Positions 21,265 through 32,841 of a DNA stretch of 38,533 bases are shown piece by piece (within the stretch, counting starts at the first letter, position 1; every line of letters starts with the position of its first letter). The notes under the pieces were generated by a model. It was not told where the DNA came from, made no database searches, and saw nothing but the letters and a program-made list of their open reading frames with translations. The stretch is from Blastomyces gilchristii SLH14081 (lineage: Eukaryota > Ascomycota > Eurotiomycetes > Onygenales > Ajellomycetaceae), in NCBI RefSeq assembly GCF_000003855.2, contig NW_003101668.1, positions 550,002 through 588,534 of the forward strand, given 5' to 3'. The position numbers were made by a program, and so were the translations under genes.

Positions 21265-22896
21265 ATGAGTTCAAAAATACACTCAGTTGATGTGGAAAAA
21301 GATGCTTTCTCAAATGCTATTTCTGAGATTGAAATTCTGAAGAGAAGAAAGAAAGAAGAAATAGAGAAATAACAAGTTCTTGAAATACAGAAACTTGAAA
21401 AAGTAAGCAAGATTCTTGAAAAGCAGTGTCTGAGTAAGATGAATGAAGAAGTTCTTTTAATTCTTCATACTCAGGCTAGATAACTACAGAAGATGATCAA
21501 GTTCAAACTTGAAATCTCAAACACAGTTCAAAAAATATTGAAAATTTCTAGTATAATCACTGATTTTTCATCTTACTCTTCTTCATTCTTTTTTCCTACT
21601 TCTTCTTCTTCTTTGAATCAGAAGAAAATATATGCTTAAGCAGCTGAATCTGCTGTCTCTAAATCTGCTGTCTCAAAACCTGCTTAAAATCCTGAGAAAA
21701 CTGAGAAGAATACTACTCATGCCCCTATTCATAGAAAAGTGAAAAAGAAAATGCAAAATAAGAAAAACTTTCAAATCTTCAGAAATAGAAGACTTATTCT
21801 TAAAGTCTCAAACCAGGATATTCTGCAAAGAAACAAGCTAAACTCAAATCTCATTTTCAGAATCAGAAATAAAATTAATCAGCAGTTCTTTTCTCAGTTG
21901 ATAACTGATATTAAAGTTCAAAAATCAGTTATAGCTTCAATTGAGTTATCATTCTTTGAAAACTTCATCATTCTGACTACAATATCTGAATTCAGTACTG
22001 AATTCCTTATTCAGAATAAGAATCTCTGAAAGTCAGTAGTAGAATCTTTGTTAAATACAACAATTCTATCTGAAAGAGATGAAAAGTGAAATAAATTCAT
22101 TCTTCATAATATTTCAGTTGAAATTTTTGACTGTGAAGAAGAAATACTACTTCTCAAAAATGAATTGAAAGAATACAACTCTATTCAACTGAGAAAGAAG
22201 CCTGTATAACTAAATTCAATTAAGTTCAGATAAAGCAGGAGAAATGCCTCTGTTCTAGTATATATAAAAATACTTGAATGGTCAAAGATCTCTGAAGTAA
22301 GAGTAGCAGGTTTGAAAATGAGAGTTCATGAATATAAAGACTCAAGAATGAATCTCAAAGCTCAAACACAGTGTTTAAACTGTCAAAGATATGAATACTT
22401 TGCAATCTCATGTTTTAGAGACTCAAAATATGCATTCTGTATCAGAGATCATAAAACTAGTGAGTATAAATGTGAAACATGCTCAAAAAGAGATGAAATT
22501 TATCAATATACTCTGCTTAAGTGCTCTAATTATAAAGAAAAACATGCATCTAGCTCAAAAGAATGTATGTTTACTTCTAGAACTCAAAAGAACTGAAGAA
22601 AAGATGAAGCTCAAAGTTAATCTAGAACTGAAGAGAAGAGTCAAGTCAGTAGACTTATAACTGTAAGCTTAAAAAGAAGAAACTCTTAACTATCTAAATC
22701 TTCAAACTCTAATTCTCCAGCTAAATGTAAATAGAATTTGAATTCTCAAACTTCTGTTAAGATTAGAGAATTGAGAAATGACTCTGATAATAAACTAGAT
22801 ATAATATAAGCAGTTGAGATTTCTACTTTTAAGAATAGTTATAATCTACTATCTGATGATAGTGATTAGATTCTACTCTTTTCTCTTTTAGTATGA
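21265..22896 (+). pseudogene. LINE ORF1 (gag-like, three zinc knuckles) relic
   Basis: One plus frame from ATG 21265 (MSSKIHSVDVEKDAF) to a stop at 22894, about 543 codons with about 14 internal stops. The N-terminal half is Lys/Glu-rich and coiled-coil-like, followed by a Ser-rich linker. The middle has the usual conserved pre-knuckle region. Near 22372-22413 a first knuckle reads C-LN-C-QRYE-Y-FAIS-C, with His replaced by Tyr. A second, FCIRDHKTSEYKC, has its first Cys as Tyr. A third, CSNYKEKHASSSKEC, has its second Cys as Tyr. ORF1 proteins of this group bind the element RNA. Family assignment is secure from knuckle spacing and position. Confidence 0.85.
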
Positions 22897-22904
22897 ATAT
22901 ATAA

Positions 22905-25900
22905 CAAAAATAATAAAAAAAGTTTAAAAACTCTTCAAAAATCACATTTATTCAAAATAATGTGAATAGAAACTCAAATTGTATTTATTCTTATCTTCAA
23001 ATTGTATTTGAATAAAAAGTTAATTTTATACTGCTTCAGAAGCTGAATTTTGATGCTGAGTAAAAATATGTCATTTCTTATTCAAGCTACTACTGCTTTT
23101 TACATCAAAAGTCTGAGATAAAGTCAAGAGTAGTGATCTATGAAAGAAAGAGATCAAGATATTAATTTAATCTAAGATTTAATATCATATCTGACCCTGA
23201 TATTCTAATGAGTGATATTATAGATAAAGAAAATGAGTTTGATACTATACAGCTCATAAATATCTATAATGAAAAGTCATTGAAGAAAAATAACAATATC
23301 TGAATAATTAATAGAGAATTTCTAAATATAACTTCATCAAGAAACTCTATAATTGTAGGAGATTTCAATACACATCATCTCTGATGAAATTCAGAATGCA
23401 AGAGAGTAGTGAGAGCTGATAATCTAGTTAAATGAATCTTTGAGCATTCAATAGATTTGGTTAATAAGTCTGATCAACAAACATTCTTTAGAAAAGATAT
23501 GAAACAGAAATCTATTATAGATCTAATCTTCATATCATAAAATCTAATGAAAAGAAGACTTATAAACTGATTTATTAATTCAAATGAGATATCAGAATCA
23601 GATCATGAGATTATTCAATTTAAGATTGAACTGAGTGAAAAATAAATGAGTGAAAATCCTCTTCTCTCTAATCAGTTTAACTTTGAAAAAGCTGATTGAA
23701 AAGCAGTTGAAGAAGGCATAAAACTGTTAAAATCTGAAAGATAGAATAAGCTATATTGAAATTCTGATCAAGATATCTCAAATGAAATGCTTGAGAATAG
23801 AGTGAAGCTTATTACATCTATTATTCTAACAAGTGTTAGAGATAATATTTCAAAGAGAAAATCTTCTGAGTATTCAAAATCTTGATGAAATAAGAATATC
23901 TCATCTAAAAGAAAAGAATTAACTACTGCTAGAAGAGATTGAAAGAATAATGTAATATCAGATGAAGAGTTTAAAGCTGTCAGAAATGAATATTTTTCAG
24001 ATATTAAAAAAGCTAAAGCAGACTGCTGGAATAAATTTCTTGAAGAAGCATAAGAGAAGAAAGTTTTTAAAGCTTTTAACTATACTAAAACAAGAAGTGT
24101 AGCAAAACTTTCAATTCTAGAATATGAGTTTCAGAATGAATCATATACAGCAAACTCTTTTGAGAAAAAATGTCAAGCTTTTATAAGAACTCTCTTTCAA
24201 TACTCATCAGATTCAGATTCAGAGAAAGAGAATATATCACTTCTTAACTATATTGATGAAAATGACTGAGAATGGTCTGATCTTACTCAAGATAAATTAG
24301 AGTCAGCTATTTTCTCAAGTTCAGTTAAGACTGCTGCAGGGCCTGATTTAATTAATCACTTGATTATTCAAAATACATACTTCTACTTAAAGAATGAATA
24401 TTTTGAGCTCTTTTTCAATCTCTTGAAAAATGAATATTATTCTGAATGCTGAAGAGAAGTCACTGAAGTGATTTCTGTAAAGCCTAATAGAAAAACTTCA
24501 ATTTCTAAGTTATATAGAGTAATATCTCTATTAAACTGTCTAGAAAAGGTTTTAGAAAAGATAATAGCTACTCAACTATCTTTTATAAGCTCTGTCAGTA
24601 ATTCTCTTTTATTCAGTGAATAAATGAGGAATAGAAAACAGTGTTCTGCAATTGACACTGTTCTCTCAGTTATTCATGATATTTAAATAGCAAAGCATGA
24701 AGATCTGGTCTCAACTGTAGTTTTTATTGATATAAAAGAAGCATTTGATTATATTTCAAAGTCAAAGCTAATTCAGACATTGAAGATGTTAAAACTGTCA
24801 CTTTCTCTAATAAAATGAGTTAACTGTTTTATGTTTAAAAGAATTATACAACTTTTCTTTGATGGAATGAAACAAGATAAGACTGAGATAAAAATAGAAG
24901 TATCACAAGAATCTTCAATCTCACTCATTTTATTTGTAATATACACTGCATATCTATTCAAGAATAGAAATATGAGAATAGTGAGATCTCTGAGTTATGT
25001 GAATGATATTGATCTAGTCTACAGCTTAAAAACTATTAAAGAGAATTTGAAAGTGATTGAAGAAGCTGTAAAGAAAATCTTTGTTAAAGCAGATATCAAT
25101 CAAATTCAATTTAATATGAATAAAACTGAGTTAATTCATTTCTTTTCTAGATTCAATGAGAAAGAACTGTCTCTATCTCTTTTAAATAGAGAGATTAAAT
25201 CCAGTGTAAATGTTAAATGATTAGAAGTATGATTAAACTCTAAGTTGAACTTTAAATATTATATTCAACAAAGAACTGTCAAGGCAGAAAGACTATTGAA
25301 CAACATAATCAGACTATCAAATACAGAGAGAGATCTATTCTTCCAGGCTATGAGACAGTTATATATAGCCTGTATTACATCAGTAGCTGATTATGAAGTT
25401 CAAGTTTGANNNNNNNNNNNNNNNNNNNNNNNNNNNNNNNNNNNNNNNNNNNNNNNNNNNNNNNNNNNNNNNNNNNNNNNNNNNNNNNNNNNNNNNNNNN
25501 NNNNNNNNNGTCTGTAACAGAGTCTTGAGAAGAATTCTGAAAGTATTCAAATCATCTTCTATTAAAGCAATGAAAATTGAAGCTTCAATTCCTTCTCCTA
25601 CTATTAGATTTGAAAAGGCCTGTATAAACTATGCTCTGAGAGTTATAAAGATAAGCTCAAATCATATAATCAGAGAAAGAGTCTCATCTTCATTTCTATC
25701 AATTAACTCTGAAAATGAACTGAATTAGAATAGATTTCTTGATTGAAATGAAAATGATTCTTCAAAGAAAATGTCTTCTCAACTTTACAGACTATACTCT
25801 CTGATTAAAAATCAATTTTCTTCTTTAAATGTTGAAAAAGTGAATCATGAGAAGTTATCTCTCTGGAGAGAAAAGCTTGAATCTCTTATAGACTTATAAA

Positions 25901-27062
25901 TAAGTGAACTATTAAAAGAGAAAGAATATGAACAGCATTTGAAGAGAATTTCTACAATTAATATAAAAGACTCTATTCTGATTTATTCAGATGACTCAAA
26001 GAATGAAAATCTGAATAGATTAGATGCAGGCATTGCTTATACTGAAGATAATATCAATTTTATCTCAGATTTCTGAAATCTAGGCTGTGAATCTGAAGTC
26101 TTTGATGCTGAACTATTTGTAATAGTGAAAGCTTTCAAACTCATAGAAATAAAATCTTATAAAAGAGAAAATAGTTTGAAAGAGGCATGAATATTCCCTG
26201 ATAGTCAAGCTGCTTTAAAAAGACTTAGAAATAGTCAGATTCATAATGATCAAATGAATCTTGAACTGATCTTAAACTCTGTTTTGAAAATTCAAAAGAG
26301 AAGAACATCAAAGCTGATAATTCATTTACACTGAGTTCCTGCTTATATGAATATTCATGACAATGAATTGACTGATTCAGCTGCAAAAAAGGGTGCAGAA
26401 TTAAGCAGATCTATTCAAAAAGTTGTGTTCTGGTCTTTTATAAAGAGAAAAATAAAAGAATCTTGTTTAGACAAGTGAAATGAAAGCTGGTAGAAACAGA
26501 AGAAGAGTATACATTATTCAAGATTTGAAACAAAACCCAAGTAAAAATCTTGTTCAATTAAATGTAAAAAGAAAATATTCTCATCTATAATACAGCTGAA
26601 ACTAGAACATGGCTATTTCAAATCTTATATACAAAGATTTGATGATAGATTTGACTCAATAGAATGCTCATTCTGCAATGTAAATAAGAATTCTGAGTAT
26701 ATTGTAATGCACTGTGCATTATACAATAGTCTCAGAGTCAGATTGAAAGAGAAGTATGATCTAAATCAATTAAATATGAGATTCTTATTCTCAACTGAGA
26801 TAGGAATTAAATATTTAATAGACTTTCTATCAGAAACTCAAGCAGCTACAAGAAAATGACTAAATTCAGAATTATCTGAATATGAAGAGGAGGAAATCAA
26901 TCAGATATAGTCTGTTAAAAAAGCTATATACTATCTTTTAATAATTTGTTTTATTACAGTCTTTCTTTACTTTATCTTTTTCTTTCAATTTCTTTCTGTC
27001 TATCTATTTAATGTGTCTATCTTTAAGACTGTGTTCTCTTTTCCTTTGTCATGATATTGTTA
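22905..27062 (+). pseudogene. LINE ORF2 (endonuclease, RT, RNase H) relic
   Basis: A single mutated plus frame. The endonuclease starts NVNRNSNCIYSYLQIVF. The catalytic Glu of its LVQE-type box appears as Lys (LLQKLNF), while GDFNTHH at 23358 and SDH at 23598-23606 are kept. RT motifs include a GPDLINH box at about 24340 and the active-site box YVND (24996-25007), with its first Asp changed to Asn. After the gap, RNase H shows YSDDSK (25984), FPDSQAALKRL (about 26198) and PAYMNIHDNELTDSAAKKGA. A C-terminal CSFC...HC motif lies near 26670-26715. EN nicks the target and RT copies the RNA onto it. Nearly all Trp codons are TGA. Confidence 0.9.
25410..25509. other. Assembly gap (100 N)
   Basis: A round 100-N run inside ORF2, between RT and RNase H, where the thumb/linker would be. 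The true length is unknown. Confidence 1.
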
Positions 27063-27200
27063 AATGATTTCAAAGTATCAGAAGATGTTAAAACACTGCA
27101 ATTTGTAAACAGTTTTTGTATTCTGGGCTGGAATTTTCTGATTTTGCATATCTGAAATTGATGAATGTATAATAGTTAACTTTACAGATATAGGAAAAAC

Positions 27201-27223
27201 CCTGAGAACTAAAAGTTCTCAGG
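27201..27223 (+). other. Perfect stem-loop in the LINE 3' UTR
   Basis: CCTGAGAACT, AAA, AGTTCTCAGG: a 10-bp perfect inverted repeat with a 3-nt loop, 54 bp before the element end. It still contains CC and GG, although its surroundings have lost them. In several LINEs a 3' hairpin is the recognition site of the RT; that role here is inferred. Confidence 0.75.
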
Positions 27224-27244
27224 TAGATGTCATAGTCTCTGACT

Positions 27245-27277
27245 GCATACATCTATAATTGAAGAATAATAATAATA
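27245..27277 (+). repeat. LINE 3' end and (TAA)n tail shared with the SINE
   Basis: TGCATACATCTATAATTGAA leads into GAATAATAATAATA. The minus-strand SINE ends TGCATATAAGTATAATGAAA and then GAATAATAATAA. An ungapped comparison gives five mismatches over the ~20 bases before the tail. Confidence 0.65.
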
Positions 27278-27291
27278 ATGAAAGCTTCTAC
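27278..27291. repeat. LINE target-site duplication, right copy
   Basis: Exact repeat of 19743-19756. Gypsy-A right resumes immediately after it. Confidence 0.9.
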
Positions 27292-30200
27292 ACAATATAT
27301 TGATAATTATATAACTCAAAGACTGAAAGAAATTCACTGAGTGAAGAATCTCTGATATATAAGATTATCTGATAAATGATATTTAATATCATCTGCAAGA
27401 GTAAGAGTTCTCTTATACTTCAGAAAATAATCTTGCTATATTTGAGTGTGAGAGCTGCAGAACATGAAATATGACCTTATTCTCAGACTTAATTGATTTC
27501 AAAGGTTCAATTCACAGATTCAATGACATACATGTTATATATGATTGACTGATAGGAAGAAAACAGTTCATACAATTCTATTAACTGATATGAGAAGGAC
27601 ATTTCACATCTCTGATATAGAAGGGTTAAATCTGCTTATATATTAATAAGTAAAGAGAATGATTCACAAGACCTCATCTGAAAGCATTCAGTATATTATA
27701 CAGAACTCAGAAGCAGAGAAAATCAAGATAAAGCATATACAGAAGAACAAGTGTATGAAGAAGCTTCTGAAGAAGTATGAAAAGATCTTCTGAACAGATC
27801 TTTCACTGAAATTATTATCAGAATGAGGATTTGTACATGAGATTGACATGAAGAATGTAAAATCAGTCAATCAGAATATGTATTCTCTGTTACAAACATA
27901 TCTTGAAGAACAGAAGTGTCAGATTATGAACCTTCTAGAACATGGTCTTATATAACTCTCATCAAGTACATGAGGCTTTTCAGTTCTATTCATAAGAAAG
28001 ATGAGTGAGGAGTGACAGATGTGTATTAATTATCAAGCACTTAATAAGCTTATAATCAAGAATGAATATTCATTATCACAGATTCAACAACAGTTGAATA
28101 CAGTTGAAAACATCTGATATCTATCAAAGATTGATCTTCTCTCAGAATACTGACAGATCTGCATAGATAAGCTGTTAGTCCTGCAAACTGTATTTAATAT
28201 ACAATGAGAGAAGTGCAAATTTCTGATAATATCATTCAGTCTGATAAATGCATCTATCATCTTTCAAACAATGATGAATACAATTCTTCATAAACAGAAT
28301 AGAATCTCATATCTTGTATATCTTAATGACATTCTAGTCTTTTCAAACTTATATAATGAATATCTGAAGCATCTCAATGAAGTGCTTATAACTCTGACAG
28401 AGTATAAGCTCTATAGCAAATCAATAAAATGTGTGTTTGAAATAGAAGAGTTGAAGTTCATAGAATATGTAGTGAGTGATGACTGTATATACCTCATTCT
28501 GAAGAAATTGAATGTTATAATGAATTGACTGCAGCTGAGAAATGTACATTATATATAACAGTTTCTTGAGTTGATCTTATATTACTGCAGATTTATCAAG
28601 AATTTCATATAAATATCTACATCACTCTTAGATCTCTTAAGAGAAATAGATGTAAATCTACAAAAGAAGAAGTTTCATTCAATTATCTGAAATACTGTGT
28701 GTGAAGAGACTTTTCTCACACTGAGAGAATGTATAATAACATTCTCAGTACTTATTTAATCAGATCATGATAAATCTTTCTATATTGAGACAGATGTATC
28801 TGAATGAGCTATCAGAGACACTCTTCTACAGATGAGTAAGAACAGCAAGCTGCACTCAGTGACATATAATAATAGGAAACTATCAGGTGCTGAGCTCAAT
28901 TACTCAGTGTATGAAAAGAAATTGCTAGTGATCAAGCATATGCTGGCATTGTGAAATAGATATATTGATAACAGACATACAATAACAATAATCACAGATC
29001 ATGAAAGTCTCATCTATCTATAATCAATGATAAAATCTTTTAAACACTTAGCATGTTGAATCTCAGAGTTTCAAGTGTATAATCTTCATATCAAATACTA
29101 AAAGAAATTGAATGCTGTGATGTCTGATGTAATCAGTTGCAGACCTGATTTCATGAATATAAATTCTGTGAACCAGATACAAGAGAAGTTCATGTTAAAC
29201 ACACTGAGAGAATGCAAGAAATCAGAATGAGTGAATATCATGATCTCACACTTGAAGAATAACAAGATGTCAGATGATAAGTGTCTTATAAAAGTAGTAG
29301 AAGAGATGCTTCTGAACGTTAAACTAGAGAAATTGAAAAACAATATTATGCTTTACTGCAATCTAGAATATGTGAAAGCTCTCTATCTAGAACATTTATT
29401 TAGATATGACTTGATAACTTGCATACACAAGGAATTCAGTTACTTAGAAAGCTCTGAACTTATGAGCATACTTGAATCAAGAGTATACTGATCAAGCATG
29501 GCTGAGAACATTCAGATATACACTCACAAGTGTCTGAATTATCAGGTTGTGAAAGAATCTAAGAAAGGATTAGAATATAAGAAAGTACAATATCAGATGA
29601 AGTGTATGATATAATTATTCAAACAATGAGAGATGAATCTCATAGACATACTGCTGTGAATATTAAATGAAAATCAATGAATAATCACTGCTATTGATTA
29701 CACTACTGACTGACCAGTCATAAAAGCAGTTTCAGAGATGATAGAGAAGATAGTGATAAAGTTTCTACACAATAAGATCTATATTAACTATGAAATGCTG
29801 TGTGAGATTCTAACTGATAACAGTGTGAACCTTGTAGAAGAAGCAGTGAGGCATTTCATGAGTCAGTTACAGACAAGATATTATAGAACAACATCATATC
29901 ATCTGTGAATAAACAGAAAAGTAGAACACTTAAATGAAATCTTGAATAATATGCTGATGAAATATCTAATGAACAAATCTATGAGATTATGAGATGAATA
30001 TCTCAGTCAGATGCTATTAATCACATGAATTCAGCAGCATACAGTCTTCAAGTGTTCATCATTCTATCTGTTGTATGAATTGCACCCATGCATCTCAGAG
30101 AATGCTTCAGAAAAGTTGAAGAAGAGAACAGCAGTTACAGATGCAGCAGTAGCAGTTACAGACACAATAGTCACAGATGTGAAATCAAGATTGAAAGAGA

Positions 30201-31090
30201 TCAGTTATGTATATGCAAAAGCTAACAAGTTACTCCTGAACTGAGTAATTCAATCAAAAAGAATATGAGACTCACTAGTTAAGAAATCAAGTCTTAAGAT
30301 AGAAATATGAGTTCTCATATACAATGAGAGTTCTGAGAAGTTTCAATCTAGATGATTTGAGTCATATAAAATACTTAAATCACATTCTCTGAGAACATAC
30401 ACATTGAAAGAATCAGAGAGATGAGTCTTATACAACTTAATAAATAATTCACAACTTATAAAAGTAAAGATATAAGACTTAAGCAGATTATGATTATCTA
30501 CAGCACTATCATCAGTGTTGAAAAAGAAGAGACTTATAATTGAAAAGTCTTATAAAGTAAGAGAAATCATAGATACTTACAAATCAGATGATCTCACTTA
30601 TTTCAATCTTTTCATAATTATAAGAAAAGAATGAAAAGAAATGAAGAAATCAGATAAATATCACACTGCAATAAGTGATGAGACTGTAGCTGATTATATA
30701 ATAATATATCACAGACAGTAGATGCAACACAGTAAAGAGCAGTCTCAAAGTGATAGACTTGCACATGAGTCAGATCACAGAAGAAAAAGAAATTCAGAGT
30801 TGAATTCAACTGTTTACACTAGTTCAATTATGAAGATAATAGAGAATAAAGCATCTGAAACATCTGCAGATACATGAGATCAAATCATCTCAACTTCTGA
30901 AGACACTCAGAGATCAGATGAGATTAGTTTTAATGAACTATTCACTATAGTGATCTGAGCAGGTGAAGAGAGACAGTATAATGTGTGAGACAGAATTATA
31001 AAAGATGAAAGCTGCTGAACCTAGTCACTGAACACTGTATTATATAGAGATTGTGTAAGAGTAGTGACTAGCAGATAAAGAAAAAGCATA
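27292..31090 (+). pseudogene. pol: Gypsy-A right pol polyprotein relic
   Basis: The protease end is recognisable as NMKYDLILRLNWF (about 27462). RT spans about 27960-28530 with FSVLFIRKMSEEWQ-like motifs (W = TGA) and the box YLNDILVFSN at 28319-28348, one Asp changed to Asn. RNase H (about 28780-29010) includes KLSGAELNYSVYEKKLLVIK. Integrase (about 29230-30110) keeps AIDYTTD (first Asp), ILTDNSVNL (second Asp) and KVEHLNEIL (Glu), so the DDE triad is present, but the zinc finger has lost a Cys (KCLNYQ). The C-terminal tail has FQSRWFESYKILKSHSL, typical of a fungal gypsy group. Many TGA stops. Confidence 0.9.
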
Positions 31091-31290
31091 AGAAAAGAAA
31101 AGAGATAATGAATTGATTATCAATTATAAGAGTAGACTGTAAAAGACAAATATTATTATATATATCTCATTTATTTTTATATGTCACATGTTTAATCTAT
31201 TTTCAATGTCATATCATTTGAAAAACATTAAAAATAAAGAAAATCTCAAAACTCAAGATCTGTAAGGGATTTGAGAGCTGCAAGCTGCTC

Positions 31291-32740
31291 TCATAATAAT
31301 ATCACACATGTCTTCAATTCCTCTACTACTCTGTATATGACATTAATGTCATTTATTGCAAGATTGACTGAAATGTCAATATAGAAATGTGTATGCGTAT
31401 GCATAGAAAAATTGAAGAAAAGTGTGAGATTCACAGAATCAGAAGTCAGAGCAGAGGAAGCAGAGATGAAAGAAACAGAAGAAGAAGAAGACACAGAACT
31501 GAACAAATGATAGCAGAAGTCATCTGAGATTGAATACTTATAACTCAGTGTACATATAATCTTCTCTGCAGAGAAGAGAGAAGAAGTAACAGAAGAAGCT
31601 TAAGAGCAGAAGAAGATAGTCTTGACAGCATTGTCATCTTCAATTAAAATGATCTCTGACACTGAAGTAACTAAGAACTATTATTAGTATACAAAACTGT
31701 AAAGACAGGGATAATAATTACTGAACAAACACTCACTGATCTTAGAATTATATGTGTAATTACAACATGCATGAGGCTTCTCAGAAAGAGAGAGAGAGAC
31801 ACAGAGAAATGCAGAAAGTAGAACACAGTATATGAACAGCTCATTCTTATAATAACATCTCAGATAAGACATACAAGTCTCACACTCATGAGTGTAAAAG
31901 AGTACAACATCTGCATTCTCATTTTTAAAAACATCAATATCTTTTATCTGCATCATGAAGTCAGATAACAGACATTAGAGAATAAACTGATACAGATTTA
32001 TCATTCTGAAGAAATTTATCAGAGTAGATATCTCTGTAATATTGAACTTTACAGTTATAAAAAGTTTCTTAATATCTGTGAATATCATGACTTTGTGTAT
32101 AATAAAACTCATAACAATTTTCTCTAAGAACAGAAAAATCAGCATTAGAAAGATAAGATGAAAAAGAAAAAGACTTACAATCTCAACACTGTTGAGAGAG
32201 AAAGTGATTCTCTGATATAAATAAATGATTATTTTATCATGAATATTTAAAATAAACATAATAATCAGCATTTACAACTGAGCTTCAGATAGTCATATCA
32301 TACACAGTCTTTATATAATAAATTGTTCTAGAGATCAGTAAGAAGAGTAGAAGCATATATACTGAGAAACATGATTCATTAAGTCTATGCAATATCTCCT
32401 TGAAATGAGAAGAGTTAATAACAAAAGCAGAGATGGCAGAATCAGAGAGAGCAGAGATAGCAGAAGTGAAAGAATCAGACACAGAAGTAGAAGTAGCAGG
32501 AGCGGGAGAATCAGACACAGAGACAGATGTAGAAGATTGAGAAGAAGTGACAGAGAAAGAAATAGAGGAGACAGAGAAGAACACAGAAGACTCAGTTATA
32601 CATGATATAGATAATTTCTTCATTATTATGTTCTTCAAGTTCTTGATCAATGATTCAACATTGAGTTCACTATTATCAGTGAATGCAGATCTGTCAACAT
32701 GTGAAGATTCTATATAAATAAAAACAAACATATCAGCATC
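31291..32740 (-). pseudogene. Antisense accessory gene of Gypsy-A, right copy
   Basis: Minus-strand exon 1 (32731-32285, 148 clean codons) starts MFVFIYIESSHVDRSAF. It has a Ser-rich middle with TSVSVSDSPAPATS and ends in a hydrophobic LLLFLLISRTIYYI. After the 55-nt intron (32178-32124) one frame runs to 31291, broken by one stop near 31975, a triple stop after 31687 and one more near 31600. It contains HECETCMSYLRC, then CCNYTYNS and ECLFSNYYPC, a Ser run, and MHTHTHFYID. The same residues in the same frame occur in the left copy at 1480-2312. The function is unknown. The Cys clusters look like a metal-binding protein and the hydrophobic part could be a membrane segment; both are inference. 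Confidence 0.6.
32124..32178 (-). other. Predicted intron of the antisense accessory gene, right copy
   Basis: On the minus strand: GTAAGT at 32178-32173, CTAAT about 21 nt from the end, and TTCTTAG ending at 32124; 55 nt. The counterpart at 1425-1479 has equal length and identical signals. On the sense strand of the retrotransposon it reads CT...AC and would not be spliced out of the genomic RNA. Confidence 0.6.
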
Positions 32741-32841
32741 TGCATTTATGCAAAATCATGCTAGAAAACATGATCAGAAACTCACTGAGAAGAAAAACAG
32801 TTGAGAATGTACAAGAAGATAAAGAAGATGTGTCACTCATA

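Larger units (their letters stand above)
19757..27277 (+). mobile_element. Tad/I-type LINE, near full length, nested in Gypsy-A right
   Basis: About 7.5 kb between 14-bp target duplications, ending in a (TAA)n tail (27262-27277). It encodes an ORF1 protein with zinc knuckles, then an ORF2 with AP-type endonuclease, reverse transcriptase, RNase H and a C-terminal Cys/His motif. This domain set is characteristic of the I/Tad group common in filamentous fungi. It is mutated throughout with TGA at Trp positions, except for a 5' passenger segment. One 100-N gap lies at 25410-25509. Confidence 0.92.
27278..32839 (+). mobile_element. Gypsy-A right, 3' part
   Basis: Continuation of Gypsy-A after the LINE, through pol and the antisense accessory region, to a TA where TIR element E starts (32840-32841). 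The left copy runs on past the matching TA (783-784), so the 3' end here is cut off or displaced by E. No 3' LTR is visible. Confidence 0.85.

Noticed and set aside
21265..27062. TGA read as Trp, as in a mitochondrial or alternative genetic code
   Set aside because: TAA and TAG stops also interrupt the same frames, catalytic Asp and Cys codons show matching G-to-A or C-to-T changes, and unmutated islands have ordinary nuclear composition. Mutation explains the pattern better.
32387..32605. Arg/Ser-rich plus-strand frame resembling an SR protein
   Set aside because: It is the complement of the Ser-rich antisense exon; Arg arises from the reverse of TCT/CTC codons. The left copy supports the antisense frame, not this one.
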